Source of the DNA: Flaviramulus sp. BrNp1-15
GTDB taxonomy: Bacteria; Bacteroidota; Bacteroidia; Flavobacteriales; Flavobacteriaceae
Assembly (NCBI RefSeq): GCF_022259695.1
Contig: NZ_CP092099.1
Span: 1,596,471 to 1,660,470, forward strand
Direction: 5' to 3'
DNA: 64,000 nt
Positions 17,835 to 26,591 of the stretch are shown here, piece by piece; within the stretch, counting starts at the first letter, position 1, and every line of letters starts with the position of its first letter. The notes beneath the pieces were generated by a model, which was not told the DNA's origin, searched no databases, and worked only from the letters and a program-made list of their open reading frames with translations. The position numbers were made by a program, and so were the translations under genes.

Positions 17835-18731
17835 TTATTGGTAATCACTTGCTTTTGTAACATTCTGTATTATTTCCTGCCCTTTTGGAATTACAGGCGA
17901 TGAAATAAAATGTACACTCACAGCATCCATTAAACCTAAGCCTAATAATGTTGATGCGCTACCCACTGTTTCACTATTACTCTTGTAAACGGCAATTTCT
18001 AAAAAATCACCAGAATTAAAAACCACTAATTTTCGACCCTCATCATGTCGTTTGTTTTCAGGGATTTCAAAGTTTACAATATCGCTATATTTTTTATGTA
18101 TTTTTTTAAACGTATAGTTGCGTGCAGAAATTTCAAAATCACGTCCTCTTTGGATGGTTTCAAAAAAGGCACGTTTAATATTTGTTACCACATTTCCGTA
18201 ATTGTCAATATAGATGATGCTGCCAATAATTTGCGTTTTATCATCGTTTACATAGGGTACAATGTTTTTTATTGGTTTTATGTTGGTTATGTTTTTACCA
18301 ATAACTTCAAGAGTTCCACCACGAGCAATATGGCAAGCTACTTTTACAAAAACATCTAATACAGGAAAACTGGTTTGAATTTTATCGTGTATGTTAATTT
18401 CAACAATTTTTTCTGGAGCAATTTCAGAACAAATCATACTCATAATTCCATTGTTGGCACAAATAAAATAGTGACCGTCAAGTTTTATAGCAATATGTTT
18501 ATTTTCAGCATTAATTTCAGAGTCAATACCAATAATGTGGATAGTGCCTTTAGGAAAACTATTATAGGCGTTTTGAATAATATATGCTGCTTCAGGAATG
18601 TTAAATGGTGAAACAGAATGTGAGATATCAACAATCTTAACATCGGGTAGCTCACTATAAATGGCGCCTTTAGTTGCGCCAGCAAAGTAATCTTTTTCAC
18701 CAAAATCGGTGGTTAATGTTATTATGGCCAT
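17835..18731 (-). CDS. S-adenosyl-L-methionine hydroxide adenosyltransferase (DUF62)
   Basis: This 298-residue cytosolic enzyme belongs to the DUF62/SAM hydrolase-fluorinase-like family, which splits SAM into adenosine and methionine using water or hydroxide. Visible hallmarks are the N-terminal ITLTTDFGEKDYFAGATKG, VDISHSVSPFNI and ICANNGIMS, and the C-terminal VFNSGDFLEIAVYKSNS. D8 and the central Arg/His/Asp set of the hydrolase type look plausible, but I cannot align them reliably. It is first in the operon leading to gldF, orf161 and gldG, and is preceded by a good promoter. Confidence 0.9.
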   Translation of the reverse strand: MAIITLTTDFGEKDYFAGATKGAIYSELPDVKIVDISHSVSPFNIPEAAYIIQNAYNSFPKGTIHIIGIDSEINAENKHIAIKLDGHYFICANNGIMSMICSEIAPEKIVEINIHDKIQTSFPVLDVFVKVACHIARGGTLEVIGKNITNIKPIKNIVPYVNDDKTQIIGSIIYIDNYGNVVTNIKRAFFETIQRGRDFEISARNYTFKKIHKKYSDIVNFEIPENKRHDEGRKLVVFNSGDFLEIAVYKSNSETVGSASTLLGLGLMDAVSVHFISSPVIPKGQEIIQNVTKASDYQ

Positions 18732-18769
18732 TTACAAAATTGTTGATATGTTTTTAGCAAAGTGTCACT

Positions 18770-18800
18770 CAAATTTATGTATTTTTGAGTTTCATACAAA
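18770..18800 (-). promoter_or_regulatory. Bacteroidota-type promoter of the DUF62-gldFG operon
   Basis: On the minus strand TTTG (18800-18797) is followed after 19 nt by TAAATTTG (18777-18770). It lies about 40 nt before the DUF62 ATG. Divergent phoH starts on the other side. Confidence 0.7.
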
Positions 18801-18887
18801 CCTACATAATTTTTTCGTTTTCGTTTTTATGATTAAGATGAAATTATAAGTTTATGAAGATATATTTTTAAAACAAAATTTAGGCCT

Positions 18888-19841
18888 TTGAACGAAATCA
18901 TTATTGAACTTGAAGAGATTTCTCCAAAAGAATTTTTTGGAGCACAAAATGCAAATATAGAACTCTTAAAAAAGTACTTTCCAAAGCTAAAAATTGTAGC
19001 GAGAGGAAATAAAGTTAAAGCTTTTGGAGATGAAGAATTACTAGAAGAATTTGATCGCCGAATATCTATGCTTTTAAAGCATTTTGGTAAGTATAATAAA
19101 CTAGATGAAAATGTTATAGAACGTGTTTTAACTAGTCAAAGTAGTGATGATTACAATACGTCTAAGCAAAGCGGAGAAGTTATTGTTCATGGTGTAGGCG
19201 GAAAACTTATAAAAGCGCAAACTGCAAATCAGCGTAAGTTGGTAGAAAGCATGAGACAAAATGATATGGTTTTTGCTATAGGTCCTGCAGGAACCGGTAA
19301 AACCTATACTGGTGTAGCATTGGCTGTACAAGCTTTAAAAAACAAAGAAGTAAAACGTATTATTTTAACTCGACCAGCAGTTGAGGCAGGCGAAAATTTA
19401 GGTTTTTTACCTGGAGATTTAAAAGAAAAGTTAGATCCTTACATGCAACCGCTTTATGATGCGTTGCGAGATATGATTGCTCCAGAAAAATTGGCACATT
19501 ACATAGAAAATGGTACCATACAAATTGCACCATTGGCTTTTATGCGTGGACGTACACTAGACAATGCCTTTGTAATTTTAGATGAAGGACAAAATACAAC
19601 ACATGCGCAAATGAAAATGTTTTTAACGCGTATGGGGAAAAATGCAAAATTCTTATTAACAGGAGATCCAGGGCAAATTGATTTACCAAGACGAACTATT
19701 TCTGGGTTAAAAGAAGCGTTGCTAATTTTAAAGAATGTTGAAGGTGTTGGTATGATATTTTTAGACGATAAAGATGTAATAAGGCATAAACTGGTTAAAA
19801 AAGTAATAGCAGCCTATAAAAGTATTGAAAACAGAGAGTAA
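18888..19841 (+). CDS. phoH: PhoH-family ATPase
   Basis: This 317-residue PhoH-like protein has an N-terminal KH-like region (about 1-100) and a P-loop ATPase domain. Walker A is GPAGTGKT (132-139), and the [22 protein letters not shown] block and Walker [10 protein letters not shown] are typical. PhoH-like ATPases are linked to RNA metabolism with YbeZ/YbeY-type functions; the physiological role here is inferred. The start is TTG (18888): an in-frame TGA lies at 18855 with no ATG between, and the [10 protein letters not shown] start agrees with homologues as I recall them. purC overlaps its stop by one base. Confidence 0.93.
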   Translation: MNEIIIELEEISPKEFFGAQNANIELLKKYFPKLKIVARGNKVKAFGDEELLEEFDRRISMLLKHFGKYNKLDENVIERVLTSQSSDDYNTSKQSGEVIVHGVGGKLIKAQTANQRKLVESMRQNDMVFAIGPAGTGKTYTGVALAVQALKNKEVKRIILTRPAVEAGENLGFLPGDLKEKLDPYMQPLYDALRDMIAPEKLAHYIENGTIQIAPLAFMRGRTLDNAFVILDEGQNTTHAQMKMFLTRMGKNAKFLLTGDPGQIDLPRRTISGLKEALLILKNVEGVGMIFLDDKDVIRHKLVKKVIAAYKSIENRE

Positions 19842-20791
19842 TGAGTAATACTATAATTGATACAAATTTTAAGTTTCCAGGGCAGAAAAGTGTTTATAAA
19901 GGGAAAGTTAGAGAAGTATATAATATTAACGATGAGCAATTGGTTATGGTGGCAACCGATAGGTTATCGGCGTTTGATGTTGTTATGCCAAAAGGTATTC
20001 CTTACAAAGGGCAAATATTAAACCAGATAGCTACCAAAATGATGAAAGCTACTGAAGATTTAGTTCCAAATTGGTTAACTGCCACACCAGACCCTAATGT
20101 TGCTGTGGGGCATTTGTGTGAACCATTTAAAGTAGAAATGGTAATTCGTGGTTACATGTCTGGTCATGCAGCTCGTGAGTACAAAGCAGGTAAAAGAATG
20201 TTATGTGGTGTGCCTATGCCAGAAGGGATGAAGGAAAACGATAAGTTTCCTAAACCTATTATAACACCTGCAACCAAAGCTGAAATGGGTAATCATGATG
20301 AAGATATTTCTCGTGAGAATATTTTAAAACGCGGTATTGTAAGTGAGGCAGATTATTTGATTTTAGAAGATTATACACGTAAATTATTTCAGAGAGGTAG
20401 TGAAATTGCGGCTTCTCGCGGACTTATTTTAGTGGATACTAAATATGAATTTGGTAAAACTAAAGATGGTAAAATTGTATTAATTGACGAGATTCATACA
20501 CCAGATTCATCACGTTATTTTTATGCAGATGGCTATGAGGAACGCCAAGATAAAGCTGAACCGCAAAAACAACTTTCTAAGGAGTTTGTACGCCAATGGT
20601 TAATTTCTAATAATTTTCAAGGTTTAGAAGGGCAAACCGTGCCTTTTATGAGTGATGAGTACATAGAAACTGTTAGCGAGCGTTATATAGAACTTTACGA
20701 AAATATAACTGGAGAAACTTTTGTAAAAGGTGATGTAAGTAATATACAAAAGCGTATAGAGAATAATGTATTGGAGTATTTAAAAAACTAA
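19841..20791 (+). CDS. purC: Phosphoribosylaminoimidazole-succinocarboxamide synthase
   Basis: This 316-residue SAICAR synthetase joins CAIR and aspartate with ATP in step 8 of purine synthesis. Motifs are KGKVREVY (about 21-28), [10 protein letters not shown] (about 38-47), [21 protein letters not shown] and [13 protein letters not shown] followed by [14 protein letters not shown]. Length fits the longer form found in Bacteroidota and yeast-like enzymes rather than the short E. coli type. Its ATG overlaps the phoH stop (TAATG), so the two are translationally coupled. Confidence 0.96.
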   Translation: MSNTIIDTNFKFPGQKSVYKGKVREVYNINDEQLVMVATDRLSAFDVVMPKGIPYKGQILNQIATKMMKATEDLVPNWLTATPDPNVAVGHLCEPFKVEMVIRGYMSGHAAREYKAGKRMLCGVPMPEGMKENDKFPKPIITPATKAEMGNHDEDISRENILKRGIVSEADYLILEDYTRKLFQRGSEIAASRGLILVDTKYEFGKTKDGKIVLIDEIHTPDSSRYFYADGYEERQDKAEPQKQLSKEFVRQWLISNNFQGLEGQTVPFMSDEYIETVSERYIELYENITGETFVKGDVSNIQKRIENNVLEYLKN

Positions 20792-20830
20792 AACCAGCCA
20801 CAAAGGATTATATTTTTTTAATAAACTTTA

Positions 20831-21934
20831 TTATAAACCTTGACGGTAATTTTTTATCCTATCTGTTATTTTTCGAATTATATCATAAACAAAAGTGTTG
20901 GTTTTTGCATAATGAAATGATATAAAGCAAACCACAATCATAAAAAAAGCTGCTCCCCAAATTGCTTCACTAGGTTCTAACGATTTACTGAAATAGCGTT
21001 TTAAACCATAACCTGTAAAACTTCCGTAGAGTAAAATAAAGTGTATTACATAAATGGAAAGCGTCTTTTTTCCAATATTAACAATTAAGGACTGTTTTAA
21101 AAATCGTTCAAACGTATAAAATACACCAAATAAAATAAGCACATTGCCCAGTCTGGTAAATAAGTAATTGTAATTAGCACTCATTTCAAATACTTCAATA
21201 CTTGTGATGTGATATAATTTTATAAGAAACCACGAAGACTGATATAATAATAAACTACCAGCAACAAAAAACGTTATTATAGTAGTTAATTGAAAGTGAC
21301 TTTTATGTGCATGTCTAAAGAAAACAGTAGATAAAAATGCACCAAAAGCCGAATACCCAAACCATGGCAGAATTGTAAATACAGAACCATTGGCTTTGGT
21401 CATATAATTAGCAATAAACTTTGGAATATGCTCTAAAGTTAAATTTCTGTAGAGTGGTTCGGTTACAAAAATTAAGCTACCTATAATAAAAAGAACTATC
21501 GAAAAAAAATAGCTCTGTTTTTTGAAAATCATATGGAGTAGTACCAACATTATTATAGACAAACCAATACATTGCAATACGTCGATTACAAGAATGTAAG
21601 GGTTGAAATAACCACTGAACCAACTCACCAGATTAATTCGAAGACTATAGCCTATAACAAGTAAAAGTAGTCCTCTAAATAGCCCTTTTTTTATTCTTAT
21701 TTTATCATCTCCTTTGGCATAGGATCGCAAAAGTAAGTAGGCAAATACAAGTCCAGAAATAGTAAAGAATACAGGAGCAGTTATACCTCTAAAGTATGTC
21801 CAGATATTATAAATTGTGTTTGTTTTGTCTCTGTAAATAGGGTTTAATAAGGTATCTATAAAATGCCCTTGTAACATCATTAAAATAGCAAATGCTCTTA
21901 CAGCATCAATAAAGAATAAACGTGTGGGTTGCAA
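20831..21934 (-). CDS. DUF1624/HGSNAT-like membrane acyltransferase
   Basis: This 367-residue protein has about 10 membrane helices. It begins with RLFFIDAVRAFAILMMLQGHFIDTLL, the conserved D-x-R-A...M-x-x-Q-G-H block seen in heparan-alpha-glucosaminide N-acetyltransferase-like (DUF1624) and related acyltransferase-3 proteins; the His is the likely catalytic residue. It probably transfers an acyl group to an extracytoplasmic sugar. The start is TTG (21934-21932), with an in-frame TAA just upstream. It converges on purC and diverges from the AGCS symporter. Confidence 0.75.
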   Translation of the reverse strand: MQPTRLFFIDAVRAFAILMMLQGHFIDTLLNPIYRDKTNTIYNIWTYFRGITAPVFFTISGLVFAYLLLRSYAKGDDKIRIKKGLFRGLLLLVIGYSLRINLVSWFSGYFNPYILVIDVLQCIGLSIIMLVLLHMIFKKQSYFFSIVLFIIGSLIFVTEPLYRNLTLEHIPKFIANYMTKANGSVFTILPWFGYSAFGAFLSTVFFRHAHKSHFQLTTIITFFVAGSLLLYQSSWFLIKLYHITSIEVFEMSANYNYLFTRLGNVLILFGVFYTFERFLKQSLIVNIGKKTLSIYVIHFILLYGSFTGYGLKRYFSKSLEPSEAIWGAAFFMIVVCFISFHYAKTNTFVYDIIRKITDRIKNYRQGL

Positions 21935-21940
21935 TATTTA

Positions 21941-21948
21941 TAAATTTG
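21941..21948 (+). promoter_or_regulatory. Possible -7 box for the AGCS symporter
   Basis: TAAATTTG matches TAnnTTTG, 87 nt before the symporter ATG. The -33 element is not convincing. Confidence 0.3.
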
Positions 21949-22034
21949 AACGGGTTAAATATACTTTTAAAAAATTAATCTTAATGTTTATAAAATGATA
22001 TATTTATAGCTTTTAAAGCTATTAACCTTAATTT

Positions 22035-23399
22035 ATGAGTGAACTTATAAAGTCCTTTTCAGATTATGCATGGGGATTACCATTAGTAATTTTACTTATA
22101 GGAGGTGGTTTATATCTGTTACTACTTTCAAGATTTTTGCCATTTCGTTTTTTAGGTCATGCTATTCAAGTTTTAAGAGGTAAGTATGACGATCCTAATG
22201 ATCCTGGGCAAATAAGTCATTTTAAGGCTTTAACAACAGCTTTGTCCTCAACTATTGGAATGGGAAATATTGCTGGTGTTGCAGTGGCTATTTCAGTTGG
22301 GGGCCCTGGAGCTATGTTTTGGATGTGGGTTAGTGCTATTGTTGGTATGTCTACAAAATTTTTCACTTGCACTTTAGCAGTTATGTATAGAGGTAAAGAT
22401 AGTGCGGGTGAGCTACAAGGTGGTCCTATGTATTTTATTACTGAAGGTTTAGGGAAATCATGGAAACCACTTGCTGTAATGTTCAGTTTATTTGGAATGA
22501 TTGGGGCGCTTCCAGTTGTTAATGTTAATCAATTAACACAAGCCATTAACGATATTGTTTTAATTCCTAATGGAGTAGAAGTAGGGTTGAAATCTAATCT
22601 TATTTTAGCTTTTATATTGGTTGTGGTAACATCTGTTATAATTCTAGGAGGATTAAAACGCATTAGTAATGCCGCTTCAAAAATGGTTCCCTCAATGGTA
22701 TTATTATACTTTGTTTTGATATTGTTTATTTTAATATCTAATTACGAAGTCCTCCCTAAGTATTTTGTTATGATTTTTACTGATGCTTTTGCTGCTGAAA
22801 ATTTTAAAGGAGAACCATTTTATGGTGGGGTTTTAGGAGCTTTAATTTTGTTGGGTATTAGAAGAGGTGCGTTTTCAAACGAAGCGGGTATTGGTACTGC
22901 GCCTATGGCGCACGGTGCAGCAAAAACAAATGAGCCTATTAGGGAAGGATTAGTAGCTATGCTTGGTCCAGCTATTGATACCTTGGTAATTTGTACACTT
23001 ACCGCTCTAGCTATTTTAGTTACAGGTGTTTGGGAAACCACCACAGATAATGGTGTGAGTTTAACAGCTTCAGCATTTAGCGATGCTATGCCAATTTATG
23101 GAAAGTATCTGTTAATGGTTTGCATTTTAATTTTTAGTGTGTCTTCATTATTTTCATACGCTTATTATGGTACTAAATGCTTATCGTTTTTAATTGGAGC
23201 AGATAAAAAACATTTTTACAATTATATTTACATATTAAGTATCATATTAGCAGCAACAACACCATTTAGTATGATGTTAAATTTAATTGATGGGGTTTTT
23301 GCGCTTATGGCAATTCCAACAATGTTAGCTACTATAATAATGGCACCTAGGGTTGTAAAAGAAATAAAGTTGTATAAGAATAGAATAAAATTAAAATAG
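22035..23399 (+). CDS. Alanine/glycine:Na+ symporter (AGCS family)
   Basis: This 454-residue inner-membrane protein has about 11 helices. AGCS hallmarks are the TTALSSTIGMGNIAGVAVAISVGGPGAMFWMWVSAIVGMSTKF block (about 67-110), GGPMYFI and the later RRGAFSNEAGIGTAPMAHGAA segment (about 275-297). These enclose the Na+ and amino-acid sites, and the family imports alanine or glycine with Na+. It is monocistronic and converges on the AraC gene with only 7 bp between stops. Confidence 0.93.
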   Translation: MSELIKSFSDYAWGLPLVILLIGGGLYLLLLSRFLPFRFLGHAIQVLRGKYDDPNDPGQISHFKALTTALSSTIGMGNIAGVAVAISVGGPGAMFWMWVSAIVGMSTKFFTCTLAVMYRGKDSAGELQGGPMYFITEGLGKSWKPLAVMFSLFGMIGALPVVNVNQLTQAINDIVLIPNGVEVGLKSNLILAFILVVVTSVIILGGLKRISNAASKMVPSMVLLYFVLILFILISNYEVLPKYFVMIFTDAFAAENFKGEPFYGGVLGALILLGIRRGAFSNEAGIGTAPMAHGAAKTNEPIREGLVAMLGPAIDTLVICTLTALAILVTGVWETTTDNGVSLTASAFSDAMPIYGKYLLMVCILIFSVSSLFSYAYYGTKCLSFLIGADKKHFYNYIYILSIILAATTPFSMMLNLIDGVFALMAIPTMLATIIMAPRVVKEIKLYKNRIKLK

Positions 23400-23406
23400 T
23401 ATATAC

Positions 23407-24306
23407 TTAACCATGCACTTGTAAGTCTGGTGTGAATTTTCTAATGTTTCTATAAGTATTTCTATATTCACTTGGGGTTTTATTTTTACATTTTTTAAAA
23501 ACTCTATTGAAATTAGCTATATTATTGTATCCACATTTATAACATATTTCACTAATAGAGAAATCGCTATCAATTAAAAATTTTGAAGCATAAATAAGCC
23601 TAACATCATTAATATAACTAATAAAAGTTTTTCCTGTTCTGTCTTTAATAAATCTGTTAAAAGAACTATTACTCATATTTACAAGATTCGAAATTTCAGT
23701 TAGGGATATTTTATTGCAATAATTTTTATGAACAAAATCATGAACTTTTTTTAGTTTTTTGCTATTTTCATATTTGCTCACCTCGTGGTCACTTTCAGAA
23801 AGTAATTTAAAATCTTTTGTAAGTGCTAATTCTTCTAAAATTAAAAGTAATTCTGTAAAACTACTTACCTTATTTTGATTTGTAATAGCTTCTAATTTTG
23901 GTAATAGTTTTAAGGCTATTTCTTTTGAGAAATTAACACCTTCTTTTGCCTTATCAAGTAAATCTTTTATTGGCTTAAATGTTTTTAAAGTGAACAATTT
24001 ATCGTTAAACAACCACTCATGAAATAATATTGTTATTTCATTTATTTCTTTGCTCTGACAGTGATATGTTTCCCAACCATGTTCTAAATTAGATCCAATT
24101 AAAGTTAATTCAACATCGTCCATTTCCTCAATACTATTACCAACAATTCTTCGAATACCTTTTCCATTCCGAATAAAATTAATTTCAAATTCTGGATGAA
24201 AATGAATAGGGAAATCAAATTCATGCTTTATCTTTTTAATAACAAAAAAAGAATCGTCAGGTCTTAATTGTGTAATTTCTCTATTAATACATTTACTCAT
24301 AATCAT
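23407..24306 (-). CDS. AraC-family transcriptional regulator
   Basis: This 299-residue DNA-binding protein has an N-terminal cupin-like sensor domain (about 20-110, with FDFPIHFHPEFEINFI) and a C-terminal pair of HTH motifs (about 195-290). These read KISLTEISNLVNMSNSSFNRFIKDRTGKTF and FSISEICYKCGYNNIANFNRVFKKCKNKTPSEYR, the AraC signature. Two starts are possible: ATG 24306 (MIMSK) or ATG 24300 (MSK). A 20-bp inverted repeat (24301-24320) overlaps this region, suggesting autoregulation. The inducer is unknown, possibly a sugar or carboxylate. Confidence 0.9.
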   Translation of the reverse strand: MIMSKCINREITQLRPDDSFFVIKKIKHEFDFPIHFHPEFEINFIRNGKGIRRIVGNSIEEMDDVELTLIGSNLEHGWETYHCQSKEINEITILFHEWLFNDKLFTLKTFKPIKDLLDKAKEGVNFSKEIALKLLPKLEAITNQNKVSSFTELLLILEELALTKDFKLLSESDHEVSKYENSKKLKKVHDFVHKNYCNKISLTEISNLVNMSNSSFNRFIKDRTGKTFISYINDVRLIYASKFLIDSDFSISEICYKCGYNNIANFNRVFKKCKNKTPSEYRNTYRNIRKFTPDLQVHG

Positions 24307-24320
24307 TATAGATAATGATT
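24301..24320. promoter_or_regulatory. Inverted repeat at the AraC-family gene start
   Basis: AATCATTAT and ATAATGATT form 9-bp perfect arms around AG. It overlaps the longer start codon and lies directly before the shorter one. It could be an autoregulatory operator or a leader hairpin. Confidence 0.45.
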
Positions 24321-24464
24321 AAAGTTAGTTAAAAAAATGATTTCAAAAAAAATGAAAACCCCAAAAGTTGTAAATACTTTAAAAGAATACTTTAATAGAG
24401 CGGGATTGTAACTGTTTTTTCCTGTATATTATTATACAACAATAAATTTATTTTAATTAATTCG

Positions 24465-24499
24465 TGCTAAATTAGTATATTTATGCTAAAATAATATAT
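24465..24499 (+). repeat. Direct repeat just before the InsA-like gene
   Basis: Two 16-mers, TGCTAAATTAGTATAT (24465-24480) and TGCTAAAATAATATAT (24484-24499), agree at 14 of 16 positions with a 19-bp period. The second copy ends at the ATG. A candidate operator for the encoded DNA-binding protein. Confidence 0.5.
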
Positions 24500-24919
24500 A
24501 TGACAGTAGATTTATGCCCAAACTGTGGATCGGACCAATACATTAAAAGTGGAATTGTCAATGATAGGCAGCGCTATAAGTGTAAAAAATGTAATTATTT
24601 TTTCTCTGTTAATAAGATGGGAAAGAAAATAGATGATTATTATGTTAACAAATCGCTGCAATTATACTTAGAAGGATTAACCTATCGTGAGATAGAGCGT
24701 ATTTTAGGAATCTCTCATGTTAGTATCATGAATTGGGTTAAAAAATATAACATCAAACGTCCTTATAATTCAAATTATCATCCAACGTATAAGATTTTAA
24801 ATGCTACAGAGTTAGGAAGCTATTTTAGTAATGCTGAAAATATCAATGGAGCAGGTGTGCTTGTTACGGAGTTGGGGGATAAATTCATGTTGATTAAATG
24901 GGAGCGTTTTAAAGATTAG
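24500..24919 (+). CDS. InsA-like zinc-ribbon/HTH DNA-binding protein without transposase catalytic domain
   Basis: This 139-residue protein begins with a zinc ribbon of the IS1 InsA type: C6-x2-C9 and C28-x2-C31, with RYKCKKCNYFFSV. A helix-turn-helix follows (about 50-80, LYLEGLTYREIERILGISHVSIMNWVKKY). The last 55 residues do not resemble the IS1 InsB catalytic domain, and no DDE transposase ORF or terminal inverted repeats follow. It therefore looks like a domesticated, regulator-type relative of transposase. It sits directly upstream of, and on the same strand as, the porin/acetate-permease/sensor genes, so a role in their regulation is a reasonable inference. Confidence 0.8.
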   Translation: MTVDLCPNCGSDQYIKSGIVNDRQRYKCKKCNYFFSVNKMGKKIDDYYVNKSLQLYLEGLTYREIERILGISHVSIMNWVKKYNIKRPYNSNYHPTYKILNATELGSYFSNAENINGAGVLVTELGDKFMLIKWERFKD

Positions 24920-24929
24920 TATAGTAATT

Positions 24930-24958
24930 TAACAAAAAAATATATTAATTTTTTGTTA
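24930..24958 (+). promoter_or_regulatory. Inverted repeat between the InsA-like gene and the porin gene
   Basis: Arms TAACAAAAAA (24930-24939) and TTTTTTGTTA (24949-24958) are perfectly complementary around a 9-nt loop. It may be an attenuator-like or terminator hairpin for the InsA-like gene, or an operator for the porin-permease operon. Confidence 0.4.
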
Positions 24959-25027
24959 ACAGATTGTTTTTAAGAGATTAGTAGGGCACACAAAACCAAT
25001 TAATTACTAACTAAATCTTATTAAACA

Positions 25028-26269
25028 ATGAAAAATCAATCGTTTTTACTTTTAATAGTATTAATGCTGATATGCCCTTTTATGGGCAATAGTCAGGAAG
25101 ATGGAAAGGATGTAGATCATTCTTATAAGCCATTAAAAATTAATTTAAATGAAGATGGTAGTAAATATTTACGATTTATTACATGGCATCAAATGTGGTT
25201 GGAAGCCAATAGCAATCAGAAAGGGTTAAGGCATTCAATTAGAAGATCTCGTGTTTTAGCTTTTGCTCAAATTTCTCCCAGATTCTTAATTTTAACTCAC
25301 TTTGGCTTAAATAGTTTAGGTGCGGGGAATTTAACCGCAAACCCTAACTCGCAAACAGCAAACAATAGAAGTTTACTCTTTTTACATGACGCTTGGGCAG
25401 AATTTGCTATAGAGCCTGGAAAGTTACATATAGGTACAGGATTGCATTACTGGAATGGTATTTCTAGACTTTCTAATCAAAGCACATTAAATATGATGAC
25501 GCTTGATAATCCAGGAGCTGGAAATGCAGATGCTAGACTTTTCCCATGGAATAACATCACTACAAGTGATCAATTTGCACGTCATTTAGGAATTTATGCA
25601 AAAGGATCATTAGGCAATTTTAGTTACAGACTTGCGGCTAATAATGCAAGAACTAATATAGGTACATTAGGACCAAATCCTTCTTTTCAAGTTGATAATA
25701 TTAGTGGAGCTGGTCTTTGGAATTTTGCTGGATATTTTAAATACGATATTTTCGATAAAGAATCAGACAAGCTTCCATATTTGGTTGGTACCTACTTAGG
25801 AAAAAAGAAAGTTTTAAGTTTAGGTGCTGGTTTTTTCCATCATCCAGATGCATTAGCAGTTGGGGATTTAGAAACTAGAGAATCTGTGTCGCATTTTGCT
25901 ATGGATGCGTTTTATGATGCTCCAGTTAATGAAAATATTGCAATAAACGCATTAGGTGCTTACTATAATTATAAATATGGTGATACCGATGGATTTAACT
26001 CTGGCGGATTGGTGCCATCATCAGGAAGTATTCTTCATGGGCAAGTGGGAGTTTTATTTAGAAAAGCGAACTTAATGCCTTATTTAACGTTTAACTCGCA
26101 AAATTTAGATGCTACACCAGAAAACAGTAGTGAATTTGGTTTTGGTCTTAATTATTTCATAAATGGTCATTTTGCTAAAATTACAGCCGAATTTACTTCT
26201 GGTACTAAAGGCGCTATAGGTGCTGAAGCTACTAATATATTTAGGCTTCAAACACATATCTTTTTATAA
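25028..26269 (+). CDS. Outer-membrane porin-like beta-barrel protein
   Basis: This 413-residue protein has an N-terminal signal peptide ending near GNSQ (about residue 22), then alternating beta-strand sequence rich in aromatic and glycine residues. It closes with a strand ending in aromatic/aliphatic residues (RLQTHIFL). It resembles phosphate-selective-porin-like barrels, with sequence such as FITWHQMWLEANSN and RHSIRRSRVLAFAQISPRF. It sits 36 bp upstream of DUF4212 and the VC_2705-type permease, so it probably lets short-chain carboxylates pass the outer membrane. The substrate is inferred from context only. Confidence 0.75.
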   Translation: MKNQSFLLLIVLMLICPFMGNSQEDGKDVDHSYKPLKINLNEDGSKYLRFITWHQMWLEANSNQKGLRHSIRRSRVLAFAQISPRFLILTHFGLNSLGAGNLTANPNSQTANNRSLLFLHDAWAEFAIEPGKLHIGTGLHYWNGISRLSNQSTLNMMTLDNPGAGNADARLFPWNNITTSDQFARHLGIYAKGSLGNFSYRLAANNARTNIGTLGPNPSFQVDNISGAGLWNFAGYFKYDIFDKESDKLPYLVGTYLGKKKVLSLGAGFFHHPDALAVGDLETRESVSHFAMDAFYDAPVNENIAINALGAYYNYKYGDTDGFNSGGLVPSSGSILHGQVGVLFRKANLMPYLTFNSQNLDATPENSSEFGFGLNYFINGHFAKITAEFTSGTKGAIGAEATNIFRLQTHIFL

Positions 26270-26304
26270 ACAACTAATTAATTATAACCTTAAAACAACA
26301 TTTT

Positions 26305-26565
26305 ATGAGTGAAAAACAAAAACATGCAACAGCATATTGGAAGGAAAATCTAAAATACCTTCTAATTTTATTAAGTATATGGTTTGCAGTTTCATATGGA
26401 GCTGGAATTATATTCAAAGACGCATTAAACGCAATTAAAATTGGTGGGTTTCCACTAGGATTTTGGTTTGCACAGCAAGGTTCAATCTATGTATTTGTAA
26501 TATTGATTTTTGTCTATGTTCGCTTGATGAACAAATTGGATAAAAAATATGGATTTGACGATTAA
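26305..26565 (+). CDS. DUF4212 small membrane subunit of a sodium:solute symporter
   Basis: This 86-residue protein has two helices. It shows the DUF4212 outline: an N-terminal HATAYWKENLKYLLILL, then FPLGFWFAQQGSIYVFV and a cytoplasmic YVRLMNKLDKKYG tail. DUF4212 proteins are encoded directly before VC_2705-type symporters, as here (26 bp), and are thought to be their partner subunit. Confidence 0.9.
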   Translation: MSEKQKHATAYWKENLKYLLILLSIWFAVSYGAGIIFKDALNAIKIGGFPLGFWFAQQGSIYVFVILIFVYVRLMNKLDKKYGFDD

Positions 26566-26591
26566 TTAACTAACTAATAAAAAAAATAATC

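Noticed and set aside
24500-24919. Active IS1 insertion sequence
   Set aside because: Only the zinc-ribbon/HTH part is present. No InsB frame, terminal inverted repeats or target-site duplication could be seen around it.
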